A DNA stretch of 9,865 nt from an uncultured beta proteobacterium (GTDB lineage: Bacteria; Pseudomonadota; Gammaproteobacteria; Burkholderiales; Burkholderiaceae_C). Both the position numbers and the translations under genes were made by a program. Location of the stretch: contig CAIXMC010000136.1 in NCBI GenBank assembly GCA_903920405.1, positions 1-9,865 on the forward strand, read 5' to 3'. The notes beneath the pieces were generated by a model. The model saw only the letters and a program-made list of their open reading frames with translations. It ran no database searches and had not been told where the DNA came from. Below, piece after piece: positions 1 to 7,460 of this stretch. How positions within the stretch are numbered: the stretch's first letter is position 1; every line of letters begins with the position of its first letter.

Positions 1-63
1 CCCGCCTTAAGTGGGAAGCCGGAATCCAGAATGCACTAGATTCCCGCCTTCGCGGGAATGACG
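1..63. repeat. dRS3-like intergenic repeat (ATTCCC-N8-GGGAAT), left part truncated by the window edge
   Basis: Positions 40-59 read ATTCCC, eight bases, GGGAAT, with complementary inner bases so that ATTCCCGC (40-47) pairs with GCGGGAAT (52-59) around a four-base loop. This matches the dRS3 consensus known from Neisseria, and similar repeats are common in other beta- and gammaproteobacteria. Upstream, GGAATCCAG (21-29) and the CCCGCC at 1-6 look like the second, degenerate unit of the usual paired arrangement, but that unit is interrupted at 9-20 by AAGTGGGAAGCC, a 12-mer also found beside the large palindromic repeats at 924-935 (inverted) and 9322-9333. The motif match is seen directly; the idea that the 12-mer is an inserted scar is inference. 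Confidence 0.7.
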
Positions 64-130
64 AAAATTCAACAACTTGCCTTCAGAACAAATTCACCCA
101 GTCTGAAGCTATTACCAACAAAGTATTTTT
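64..130 (+). promoter_or_regulatory. short leader of the amidotransferase gene with a 7-bp inverted repeat
   Basis: The 67 bp between the dRS3-like repeat and the amidotransferase start must hold its promoter unless transcription enters from outside the window. CTTCAGA (81-87) and TCTGAAG (102-108) form a perfect inverted repeat with a 14-bp spacer, which could be an operator or a small hairpin. No convincing -35/-10 pair and no clear Shine-Dalgarno stand out; the bases just before the ATG are AAAGTATTTTT. The regulatory role is a guess. Confidence 0.2.
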
Positions 131-916
131 ATGTGTGAACTACTCGGGATGAACTGCAATGTCCCCACCGATATCTGCTTTTCTTTCACTGGCTTTCAGG
201 CGCGTGGTGGAGCGACCAATGTCCACCGGGACGGATGGGGAATCGCTTTCTTTGAGGGGCGTGGTGTGCGTGTCTTTCTTGATCCGAAGCCATCATGTGA
301 ATCGCCGGTCGCCGAACTGGTTCGCCGTTACCCGATTCGTTCGCTCAACGTTATCGCCCATATCCGCAAGGCAACACAAGGGACGGTCAGTCTTGAAAAT
401 ACCCATCCCTTCATGCGCGAACTTTGGGGTCGTTACTGGATTTTTGCTCACAACGGCCATCTCGACGGCTATGCGCCGGCGCTTGATGGCAGCTTTTTAC
501 CGGTTGGGCAGACCGATAGCGAACTGGTTTTCTGTCACCTGTTACAAACACTTCGCATCTGCTTTCCAACGGGTGCTCCCGATTGTCATTCCCTGCGTTG
601 GGCACTGGAAGATTTTGCTGCGCAAGTCAGACCCTATGGACTCTTTAATTTTCTACTCTCAAACGGTGATGGCATGTTTGCCCACCGATCTACTGAACTG
701 CATTACATCGTTCGTCAGTCTCCCTTCGCTGTCGCTCACCTCAAGGATCAGGACGTGACGGTCGATTTCAATGAAGTGACATTACCAGGGGACCGCGTCG
801 TGTTGATTGCCACCTTACCATTGACGGACAACGAAATCTGGACACCGCTGCCAGTCAATAGCGTGGTGATGTTTACAGGTGGCGCTGTCCAGTCGGGGTG
901 CAATCAGAAGTGTTGA
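131..916 (+). CDS. yafJ: class II glutamine amidotransferase, YafJ-like
   Basis: A 261-residue protein close in length and sequence to Escherichia coli YafJ (about 255 residues), a stand-alone GATase type 2 domain. The opening MCELLG places Cys2 at the new N-terminus after methionine removal, which is the nucleophile that releases ammonia from glutamine in this Ntn-hydrolase family. Further family motifs are visible: DGWGI (34-38), HIRKAT (77-82), NTHPF (90-94), AHNGH (106-110) and GQTDSE (126-131). The start at 131 is fixed by the Cys2 requirement, although no strong ribosome binding site is seen. There is no fused synthase or transferase domain, so the acceptor of the ammonia is unknown, as it is for YafJ. 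The protein appears complete. Repeat A begins 20 bp after the stop, so the 3' end of the transcript would carry its long hairpin. Family assignment is firm; the substrate is not known. Confidence 0.93.
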   Translation: MCELLGMNCNVPTDICFSFTGFQARGGATNVHRDGWGIAFFEGRGVRVFLDPKPSCESPVAELVRRYPIRSLNVIAHIRKATQGTVSLENTHPFMRELWGRYWIFAHNGHLDGYAPALDGSFLPVGQTDSELVFCHLLQTLRICFPTGAPDCHSLRWALEDFAAQVRPYGLFNFLLSNGDGMFAHRSTELHYIVRQSPFAVAHLKDQDVTVDFNEVTLPGDRVVLIATLPLTDNEIWTPLPVNSVVMFTGGAVQSGCNQKC

Positions 917-923
917 AAACTGT

Positions 924-935
924 GGCTTCCCACTT
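924..935. repeat. 12-bp border sequence beside repeat A (GGCTTCCCACTT)
   Basis: GGCTTCCCACTT directly abuts the left end of repeat A. Its reverse complement AAGTGGGAAGCC directly abuts the right end of repeat D (9322-9333) and also occurs at 9-20. With the neighbouring base the A and D borders agree over 13 bp. It may be the true outer end of the large repeat, missing from the other ends, or a shared target or recombination border. Identity of the three copies is seen directly; the role is unknown. Confidence 0.6.
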
Positions 936-1096
936 AGGATGTGGTCAGTAATAAGTTCCCCATTTGGCCGTCAGAGTTAAAGATGCAATGCTAGGCGCAA
1001 ATCGCTTATGTGGCCATGCCACATAAGCGTTTTGTAACGACGCAGTGCGCCCAAATCTGACGAGCCAAATGGGGAACTTATTACTGACCACATCCT
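936..1096. repeat. long palindromic repeat, copy A (MITE-like, 161 bp)
   Basis: The first 33 bp (936-968, beginning AGGATGTGGTC) and last 33 bp (1064-1096, ending GACCACATCCT) are perfect inverted repeats. The pairing continues with CGTCAGA (969-975) against TCTGACG (1056-1062) past a one-base bulge. A central hairpin pairs CGCTTATGTGGC (1003-1014) with GCCACATAAGCG (1018-1029) around the loop CAT. The whole element could therefore fold into one long stem as RNA, or a cruciform as DNA. No transposase or other gene is inside. An open reading frame at 945-1253 exists only because the repeats are open in that frame. Located between yafJ and mfd, it could terminate or protect the yafJ transcript. 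I do not recognise this family by name. Confidence 0.9.
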
Positions 1097-1097
1097 T

Positions 1098-1259
1098 AGG
1101 ATATGGTCCACAATAAGTTCCGCATTTGGCCGTCAGAGTTAAAGATGCAGTGCTAGGCGCAAATCGTGCAGTGTGGCCCAGCCACATCAGCGATTTGTAA
1201 CGACGCAGTGCGCCCAAATCTGACGAGCCAAATGCGGAACTTATTGTGGACACTATTCA
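1098..1259. repeat. long palindromic repeat, copy B (MITE-like), abutting copy A
   Basis: This copy starts one base after copy A and has the same interior. The left arm (1098-1130, AGGATATGGTC onward) pairs with the right arm (from 1227) over 25 bp, from GTCCACAATAAG inward to the GGC at the arm base. The outermost right end is degenerate: it reads GGACACTATTCAT where GGACCATATCCT would be expected. The central stem is TGTGGC/GCCACA with loop CCA. Copy B differs from A in the arms (CAC instead of AGT, and G instead of C at arm base 25), with the matching change in its own other arm. It forms the distal part of the mfd leader. Confidence 0.9.
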
Positions 1260-1260
1260 T

Positions 1261-1320
1261 AGGAGATATCGACAGATACGTATCGCCTAATCGGCTGGAA
1301 CTTCAGCCTAAAATTCAGTA
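1261..1320 (+). promoter_or_regulatory. mfd leader, proximal part, with a small hairpin and a 10-bp palindrome
   Basis: Between repeat B and the large hairpin lie GATACGTATC (1275-1284, a perfect 10-bp palindrome) and GGCTG (1293-1297) pairing with CAGCC (1304-1308) around a six-base loop. If mfd has its own promoter outside the repeat it should be here, but I cannot pick a clear -35/-10 pair. The structures are seen directly; function is not established. Confidence 0.3.
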
Positions 1321-1366
1321 CAAATGCCAACACCCTGCACATTGTCGTGCGGGGTGTTGGCATTTG
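1321..1366. terminator. 20-bp-stem hairpin just upstream of mfd, terminator-like or leader structure
   Basis: Bases 1321-1340 and 1347-1366 form a 20-bp stem with a single T-G wobble (1336/1351) and a six-base loop ATTGTC. The stem has an A-run on its left foot and a T-run on its right foot (CAAATGCC / GGCATTTG), as in bidirectional intrinsic terminators, but no long T-tract follows. It ends 15 bp before the mfd start codon. It may be the terminator of a lost upstream gene or of a small RNA, an attenuator of mfd, or a 5' stabilising structure. The fold is certain from the sequence; the role is inference. Confidence 0.55.
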
Positions 1367-1381
1367 CACTGGTCAAAACGT

Positions 1382-4300
1382 ATGGATATACCCAAACTCA
1401 CCCTCGGCAAGCGCTACTCACTGCCCCGTCCTACAGGTTCTTCTGACGCACTACTGTTGGCACACTTGGCACTGCGCGAAAAAGCCATTGGCAAGGTCAC
1501 AGCCATCGTCACGACTGACGCATCAGATGCCCAGCGGTTGATGGATGAGATGGTTTTTTTTGCACCAGGTCTTCGCTGTGTGTTGTTTCCGGATTGGGAA
1601 ACCCTGCCCTATGACACTTTTTCACCGCACCAGGATTTGATCAGCGAACGATTGGCCACCCTTTGGCGCATCAGTCAGCACGACAAAGCCACAGGTGCTG
1701 ATGTGGTTTTGGTCAGTGCAACAACAGCCCTTTACCGGCTGGCACCGCCCAGATTTTTAGCGGGGACTACGTTTCATTTCAAAGTCAAACAACAACTCAA
1801 TGATGCCAAGCTGAAAGCCCAACTGACACTGGCAGGCTACAGCCATGTGACGCAAGTGGTGAGTCCGGGCGAGTATGCCGTGCGGGGTGGCTTGATTGAC
1901 CTGTTCCCCATGGGCAGCCCTGTGCCCTATCGTGTTGATTTGTTTGACGATGAGATTGACAGCATTCGCACTTTTGACACTGACACTCAGCGCAGCCTCT
2001 ACCCGGTGCCTGAAGTGCGTCTGTTGCCCGGGCATGAGTTTCCAATGGACGACGAATCATGCAAGCGTTTTCGCAACCGTTGGTGTGAACTGTTTGATGG
2101 CGACCCCACTCGAAGCCGGATTTACAAAGACATTGGCAGCGGCATGGCCACTGCGGGCATTGAGTATTACCTGCCCCTGTTTTTTGAAGACACAGCCACG
2201 GTGTTTGATTACTTGGGCAAAGATGCCACGGTCGTGCTGCATGGCGATTTGGAGCCGGCTTTTTCACATTTTTGGAAAGATGCGAACGAGCGCTACCGTT
2301 TGGCGCAAGGCGACCTGGATCGCCCCGTTCTGCCCCCCGGTACCCTGTTTTTAAGTTCCGAGCAGTTTTATACGCGGGTGAACCACCATGCGCAACTGGC
2401 CTTGCGTCCAACACCCGACGAACAAGACAATCAACATTTTGTGCGCTTAGGAGACCTGACCGTCGAGCGGGGCGCTGATGAACCTCTTGCAAGGCTTAAC
2501 AAACACATCCAAAACACCAGCCATCGAATTTTGGTGTTGGCAGAAAGCGATGGCCGGCGCGCAAGTTTGCTTGACTTTTTGCATCACGGCAGTTTCGAGT
2601 TGCCAACGTTTGATTCGCTCGACGACTTTTTGCACAGCCACGAAAAAATGGGCATAGCCACATGCAGTCTGGCCAACGGTTTTGGTTGGCTGGACGAGGG
2701 CATTGACTTTGTGACAGAGACCGAACTGTTCGCCATCACTCCCACTACGCGCCGACGCAAAAAGCAGGAGAAATTGAGTGATGTTGAAGCACTCATCCGT
2801 GACTTGAGCGAATTAAAAATAGGCGACCCCGTGGTGCATAGTGCCCACGGCATTGGCCGCTACCGAGGTCTGATCCATCTGGATGTAGGCAATACACTGC
2901 CCAATGGCGACGCTGACATGCAGGAATTTTTGCACCTGGAATACGCCGACAAAGCCACGCTGTACGTGCCCATCAGTCAGTTGCAATTGATCAGCCGCTA
3001 CACCGGCGTCAGTCCGGACGAAGCACCGCTGCACAAATTGGGAAGCGGCCAGTGGGACAAAGCCAAACGCCGTGCAGCCGAACAGGTGCGCGATTCTGCT
3101 GCTGAACTGCTTAACATTTATGCACGCAGAGCGGCACGAAAAGGCTTTGCATTTCGATACTCTGCGGATGATTACGAAATTTTTGCCAACGACTTTGGTT
3201 TTGAAGAAACCCCTGATCAGCAAGCTGCCATTCATGCTGTCATTCAGGACATGATCAGCCCACGCCCCATGGACAGGCTGGTGTGTGGCGATGTGGGTTT
3301 TGGCAAAACCGAAGTGGCCTTGCGCGCTGCTTTCATTGCCATCACAGGAGGTAAACAGGTGGCATTGTTAGCCCCTACCACGCTCTTGGCAGAGCAGCAT
3401 TACCAAACGCTTGTCGATCGCTTTGCCAAATGGCCTGTGAAGGTGGCCGAGATGAGCCGCTTTAGATCAGGCAAGGAAATTACTGCTTCACTCAAAGGTG
3501 TGGCCGATGGCACCATTGATATTGTGGTGGGTACGCACAAGTTGCTCAGCGAATCTACCCAATTCAAAGATTTAGGCTTGCTCATCATCGACGAAGAGCA
3601 TCGTTTTGGTGTACGCCACAAGGAAAAAATGAAAGCCTTTCGCGCCGAAGTGGATGTACTCACCCTCACGGCCACCCCCATTCCGCGCACACTGGGCATG
3701 GCACTAGAAGGTCTGCGTGATTTAAGCGTGATTGCCACTGCACCGCAACGCCGTCTGGCCATCAAAACCTTTGTGAGAACGGAAGGTAATGGTGTGATTC
3801 GTGAGGCCGTTTTGCGTGAGTTAAAACGTGGCGGGCAGGTCTATTTTTTACACAATGAAGTGGACACCATTGAAAACCGCCGTTTAAGACTTGAAGAATT
3901 GCTGCCTGAAGCCCGTATTGCCGTGGCCCACGGTCAAATGCCTGAGCGCCAGTTAGAAGGTGTGATGCGCGACTTTGTAGCCCAACGCAGCAATGTGCTG
4001 TTGTGTTCCACCATCATCGAGACCGGTATTGATGTACCCACCGCCAACACCATTGTCATGAGCCGCGCTGATAAATTTGGCCTGGCCCAATTGCACCAGT
4101 TGCGTGGTCGTGTGGGCAGAAGTCACCACCAAGCCTATGCTTACCTGATGGTGACTGACCAGCAAAGCCTGACCAAACATGCGCAGCAACGTTTGGATGC
4201 CATTGTGGCCATGGAAGAACTGGGCAGCGGCTTTTATCTGGCCATGCACGACCTTGAAATTCGCGGTGCTGGTGAAATTCTGGGTGAAAACCAGAGCGGC

Positions 4301-4846
4301 AATATGCTTGAAGTTGGCTTTCAGCTTTACAACGAGATGCTCAGTGAAGCAGTGCGATGCCTCAAAGCCGGCACAGAGCCAGACCTGCTGGGACCTTTGA
4401 ATGTCACCACCGACATCAACCTGCACGCGCCAGCCTTGTTGCCCGATGACTATTGTGGTGATGTGCATGTGCGCTTGAGCTTTTATAAAAAACTGGCTTC
4501 AGCTACAACCAGTCATCAAATAGATGTCTTGCTGGAAGAAATCATTGACCGCTTTGGCAAACTGCCAACGCCTGCGCAAACGCTCATGGATATCCATCGT
4601 TTGAGAGTTTTAAGCCAGCCCTACGGTGTGGTCAGGGTGGATGCTGCACCCCAAGTGATGACGCTGACCTTCAAGAAAAACCCGCCGATTGAACCCGCTA
4701 GGATCATTCAACTGATTCAAAAAAACAAGCACATCAAACTGGTAGGCAATGAAAAATTGCGCATTGAGCGTGAATTGCCCCATGTCAAGGACCGGGTACA
4801 GATGGTGCGTGACGTACTGCGCAACTTGGGACAGCCGGTGGCATAA
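1382..4846 (+). CDS. mfd: transcription-repair coupling factor Mfd
   Basis: An 1154-residue protein, close to the 1148 of E. coli Mfd. Mfd recognises RNA polymerase stalled at DNA lesions, pushes it off with an ATP-driven translocase and recruits UvrA. The N-terminal UvrB-like module is visible in FPDWETLPYD (69-78) and GEYAVRGGLIDLFP (163-176). The RNA polymerase interaction domain begins near 481 (GDPVVHSAHGIGRY) and continues through LHLEYADKATLYVPI. The superfamily 2 motor has Walker A GDVGFGKT (636-643), DEEH (737-740), TATPIPRTL (763-771) and motif VI QLRGRVGR (906-913). The translocation motif follows around LEIRGAGEILG (958-968), then the C-terminal regulatory domain. The frame is open upstream to 1166, but those 72 codons come from repeat B and the leader hairpin, so the ATG at 1382, beginning MDIPKLTLGKRYSLPRP, is the likely start. 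No strong Shine-Dalgarno is visible, so the start is less sure than the identity. Confidence 0.97.
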   Translation: MDIPKLTLGKRYSLPRPTGSSDALLLAHLALREKAIGKVTAIVTTDASDAQRLMDEMVFFAPGLRCVLFPDWETLPYDTFSPHQDLISERLATLWRISQHDKATGADVVLVSATTALYRLAPPRFLAGTTFHFKVKQQLNDAKLKAQLTLAGYSHVTQVVSPGEYAVRGGLIDLFPMGSPVPYRVDLFDDEIDSIRTFDTDTQRSLYPVPEVRLLPGHEFPMDDESCKRFRNRWCELFDGDPTRSRIYKDIGSGMATAGIEYYLPLFFEDTATVFDYLGKDATVVLHGDLEPAFSHFWKDANERYRLAQGDLDRPVLPPGTLFLSSEQFYTRVNHHAQLALRPTPDEQDNQHFVRLGDLTVERGADEPLARLNKHIQNTSHRILVLAESDGRRASLLDFLHHGSFELPTFDSLDDFLHSHEKMGIATCSLANGFGWLDEGIDFVTETELFAITPTTRRRKKQEKLSDVEALIRDLSELKIGDPVVHSAHGIGRYRGLIHLDVGNTLPNGDADMQEFLHLEYADKATLYVPISQLQLISRYTGVSPDEAPLHKLGSGQWDKAKRRAAEQVRDSAAELLNIYARRAARKGFAFRYSADDYEIFANDFGFEETPDQQAAIHAVIQDMISPRPMDRLVCGDVGFGKTEVALRAAFIAITGGKQVALLAPTTLLAEQHYQTLVDRFAKWPVKVAEMSRFRSGKEITASLKGVADGTIDIVVGTHKLLSESTQFKDLGLLIIDEEHRFGVRHKEKMKAFRAEVDVLTLTATPIPRTLGMALEGLRDLSVIATAPQRRLAIKTFVRTEGNGVIREAVLRELKRGGQVYFLHNEVDTIENRRLRLEELLPEARIAVAHGQMPERQLEGVMRDFVAQRSNVLLCSTIIETGIDVPTANTIVMSRADKFGLAQLHQLRGRVGRSHHQAYAYLMVTDQQSLTKHAQQRLDAIVAMEELGSGFYLAMHDLEIRGAGEILGENQSGNMLEVGFQLYNEMLSEAVRCLKAGTEPDLLGPLNVTTDINLHAPALLPDDYCGDVHVRLSFYKKLASATTSHQIDVLLEEIIDRFGKLPTPAQTLMDIHRLRVLSQPYGVVRVDAAPQVMTLTFKKNPPIEPARIIQLIQKNKHIKLVGNEKLRIERELPHVKDRVQMVRDVLRNLGQPVA

Positions 4847-5096
4847 GGATATCCGAGTTGGCGTGGTTCAAAAACCCTTGTTTTCGGGTAACACTGGCGT
4901 GCCAATTACTCCCTCTAAAGTTCGGGATTTTTCGCCTATCTGTCTTTATAAATCCATTGCAAAACAATATGTTACAAAATACAAGGAGTTCAAAAGAGCC
5001 GAAAATTGGCAAAAATGCGTAAAATTTTAAGCACTTTCAAGCAGAAGCCAGTAGCCCACTCAGGCGGGTTCAACTGAGGAATCCAGGTTTAACCGT
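4847..5096. other. 250-bp gap between convergent genes, no gene recognised
   Basis: The gap separates the ends of mfd (+) and the DUF1631 gene (-). The middle (about 4950-5035) is AT-rich. I see no open frame with coding character and no RNA gene. A weak hairpin lies at 5055-5068 (on the minus strand CCCGC-CTGA-GTGGG), 29 bp past the DUF1631 stop, without a T-tract, so it is only a possible terminator. ACCC/GGGT with an eight-base loop near 4874-4891 is weaker still. Confidence 0.5.
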
Positions 5097-7262
5097 TCAC
5101 CCCAACTTTGAGTCAAGGCTGTTGCGTATAGCCTGTTGAACGACCTTATCCAGGACACTATCAACCATCGATTGTTCCGCCAGTATGTGTAATGTGTTGT
5201 TTGCCAACATTTTGTCAAGAGAACGGCGTGTCATGGACTGGGTTTGACCATGAACACTGGTGAATAAAAACATGGTGCTCTGTGGGCTAATCCAGGTCAG
5301 TTGTGTTCGTAACCACGCATCTTTCACCCACATTTCAACCCAGTGCCCTACTGCTGGAAGCACCGTGGGTGCTGAAGGCGTGGGGTCTTGTGGGGCAGAT
5401 TTTGCATCTGTTGACGTATCATCGTCTTGAAAATCCATAAACCCTGAGACCTTGACCTCGGCGGGGGCCACCCAGTGATCCTGCGGTGATGTCAAGCTCG
5501 TTGTCAAACCCTGGGCGGGTTTGACAGGCGTTGCATCGTCATGCGTTCTAGCTGGTTTGAAGGCTTGCTCATGTAATTTCAGCAGAATGTCAAAAAAATC
5601 GCTGGTTTTGACGCTTGGATAATCAATCAGCTTAAGGCCTTCACGCAGCTTTGATAATAAACGCGGCACCAACTTGGTCAGCTTTGCCACATTACTGCAC
5701 GTCAAATTGGGCTGGGCACTCCATAATAAAACATTCACCAGTTCTTTGTAATGCCCAGGATCATCGGTGTCTGTACCGTGCTGCATTTCAGCAAACGCCA
5801 TCACTTGTGCCCAAGGGCCACATAAAAATTCAGCCACACTGGAAGGAACACGATGCAGTTCAGGCAATTGCTCCAGAGCAGAGACCATTTTCCTGGCGAT
5901 CAAATGACGCACTTCAGCTTCTTGTAGTACCTTCACCGCGCTGTCCTTCTGATCATTGTGCTTGTATTGACCAAAATCTGCCTTCCACATGGCATGCATG
6001 TTGTTTAACGCCAGTTCGAACGGTCCAGCGTCAAGAATGTGCTGCTTGCTCAATGGCACCACACATCGGTACAACGACATCAGAAACGCCCCAAACTCGG
6101 GCGTTTCCACCGACCCAAAGGCCAGTCCACGCTGGGTCAATTCAAACAGTAATTGTCTGGCCGGGTGATGGTTATCGCTAAAAAAACAGGGATCCACCAA
6201 AACCAGACGCAACAGGGCAGGCTCCAGATTTTCAATGACGCGCCGGATAGGCTCCAGCAAACGCGTATCGCGCACCAGGTTCTCTACCATCAAAGACACT
6301 ACCTCAAGGTTAAGCGCCTGACTGGTATGGCGATACTCCAGCATCAACTGTTGGCGTATCACATCAGGCGCGGAGTCTTGCAAGGTGACATCAGGCGTTG
6401 GGCGTTTTTCAATGCTCGCCACCCTTTGATCGACCTGCTGCCTCTCAGTCGGGGTATTGAATGCTGTTGGCATCGTGGTGTCAAATTTCGTCGAGGGATG
6501 CGCCTGCTGTGTCGCTGCTGAACTCATTTCTTTGGCGAGCAAGGAACGCATGCCATCGAGCACATGCTGGGACTGGCTTGGCAATTCAGGTGCTGCGTTG
6601 GCGTGTCCGTCAGCCTTGGCGGCAATCAAAGGCACCACCCCCTGCTCACGCAAGTACTTGTTCAAGCCAGCATACAGCGCCAACAAAGCTTTGCCAAGGG
6701 CCACAGGCACATGATGAATCCAGTCCGTGCGAATCTGCAGCGGCACCGAGGCTTGCATGAGCAACTCCTGCAAGCTAGTTACATAAACCAAAGGGCGCAA
6801 AGGGTTACGTTCAGGTCTGATGGTCGATAAATTCAACAAGGCACAGATGTAGGCGTTCAGTTCGGCCAGGGCTGCTTCGGTGGTATGCGTGGACATTTGT
6901 AGTATGCAGGTCAATGCCATCTGCTCTTGCGCCTGGCCCACATTCATGCCCTGCAACTGACCGTAGTGCCATTCGTCCTTCGCAAGAGATGCGAATTGCG
7001 AATCCAGCCTGCGTTTTTTATGAAAATTATCTCTCAGCAAAGGTGTAAAACGCTCTGCCAATGCTTTGCCTTTGCTGTCGAGCAGCTTGAGACTAAGTCG
7101 GTGCTGATCCTGTTCTATCACATTGGGCGCGTGCAATGCACTTTCTTCCAGTTTTCGCCGTACTGCGGACAATACTTCCAGCAGCAAGGGTTCACCATCA
7201 AGTGCTGCCTGCTCCAGGATATTCTGAAACAAAGTCTGACGTTGTTGTCTTGAATCAACCAT
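5097..7262 (-). CDS. DUF1631 family protein of unknown function
   Basis: A 721-residue soluble protein, mostly helical by composition, with no signal peptide or membrane segment visible. It resembles the DUF1631 family of beta- and gammaproteobacteria, whose function is unknown; members are sometimes mislabelled thymidine phosphorylase. Supporting segments are NPLRPLVYV (153-161) in the N-terminal third and a C-terminal module at about 638-685 with WLRTQLTWISP, FLFT and SMTRR. Residues about 560-630 are rich in Asp, Thr, Ser and Pro and look like a flexible linker before that module. The frame also allows GTG two codons earlier (7268); I prefer the ATG at 7262. Neither has a Shine-Dalgarno, because repeat C ends just 10 bp before the ATG. 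The gene follows ettA on the same strand and was probably co-transcribed with it before repeat C arrived. Confidence 0.8.
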   Translation of the reverse strand: MVDSRQQRQTLFQNILEQAALDGEPLLLEVLSAVRRKLEESALHAPNVIEQDQHRLSLKLLDSKGKALAERFTPLLRDNFHKKRRLDSQFASLAKDEWHYGQLQGMNVGQAQEQMALTCILQMSTHTTEAALAELNAYICALLNLSTIRPERNPLRPLVYVTSLQELLMQASVPLQIRTDWIHHVPVALGKALLALYAGLNKYLREQGVVPLIAAKADGHANAAPELPSQSQHVLDGMRSLLAKEMSSAATQQAHPSTKFDTTMPTAFNTPTERQQVDQRVASIEKRPTPDVTLQDSAPDVIRQQLMLEYRHTSQALNLEVVSLMVENLVRDTRLLEPIRRVIENLEPALLRLVLVDPCFFSDNHHPARQLLFELTQRGLAFGSVETPEFGAFLMSLYRCVVPLSKQHILDAGPFELALNNMHAMWKADFGQYKHNDQKDSAVKVLQEAEVRHLIARKMVSALEQLPELHRVPSSVAEFLCGPWAQVMAFAEMQHGTDTDDPGHYKELVNVLLWSAQPNLTCSNVAKLTKLVPRLLSKLREGLKLIDYPSVKTSDFFDILLKLHEQAFKPARTHDDATPVKPAQGLTTSLTSPQDHWVAPAEVKVSGFMDFQDDDTSTDAKSAPQDPTPSAPTVLPAVGHWVEMWVKDAWLRTQLTWISPQSTMFLFTSVHGQTQSMTRRSLDKMLANNTLHILAEQSMVDSVLDKVVQQAIRNSLDSKLG

Positions 7263-7272
7263 TTGCACGTTT

Positions 7273-7445
7273 AGGATAGGGTCACTAATAAGTTTTGCTT
7301 TGAGTATTGCCTTGGGATCGTCAGATTTGTGCGCACTGCGTCGTTACAAATGGCTTATGTGGCTGGGCCACACTGCGCGATTGACGCCTGACATTGCATC
7401 CCAACTCTGACGGCCCAATGCAAAACTTATTGTTGACCATATCCT
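7273..7445. repeat. long palindromic repeat, copy C (MITE-like, 173 bp, diverged, opposite orientation)
   Basis: The left end TTAGGATAGGGTCAC (from 7271) and right end GTTGACCATATCCT (to 7445) are the arms. The interior is the reverse complement of copies A, B and D: CGTCGTTACAAATGG and CCACACTGCGC read on the plus strand. The copy is about 12 bp longer and its arms are less perfect than in A or D (GGGTCACT against GGTCAAC), yet both arms carry TTTTGC where the others have TTCCGC or TTCCCC. It fills almost the whole 198-bp space between ettA and the DUF1631 gene, leaving 15 bp to the ettA stop and 10 bp to the DUF1631 ATG. As RNA its hairpin would sit between the two cistrons. Confidence 0.85.
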
Positions 7446-7460
7446 TACCCTGTTTATATG

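Noticed and set aside
945..1253. 102-residue minus-strand open frame
   Set aside because: It lies wholly inside repeats A and B, and its protein repeats the same motif twice and matches the repeat-derived tail of the frame at 9196-9636. It is a by-product of the repeat, not a gene.
936..1259. CRISPR array or tandem direct repeat
   Set aside because: Only two large palindromic units, no short regularly spaced repeats, no unique spacers and no cas genes in the window.
1262..1316. Possible 3' remnant of an outer-membrane beta-barrel gene (reads YRLIGWNFSLKF in one frame)
   Set aside because: The aromatic, alternating pattern resembles a barrel C-terminus and precedes a terminator-like hairpin, but no stop codon follows the final F and only about 18 codons are available.
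1797..2492. 231-residue minus-strand open frame opposite mfd
   Set aside because: The protein has low-complexity, Cys/His/Arg-rich composition typical of an antisense shadow, and the plus strand clearly encodes Mfd here.
4844..4854. TAAGGATAT at the mfd stop resembling a repeat end
   Set aside because: The match is only nine bases, includes the stop codon, and no arm or core follows.
5651..6181. 176-residue plus-strand open frame opposite the DUF1631 gene
   Set aside because: No recognisable domain and shadow-like composition; the minus-strand DUF1631 frame spans it fully.
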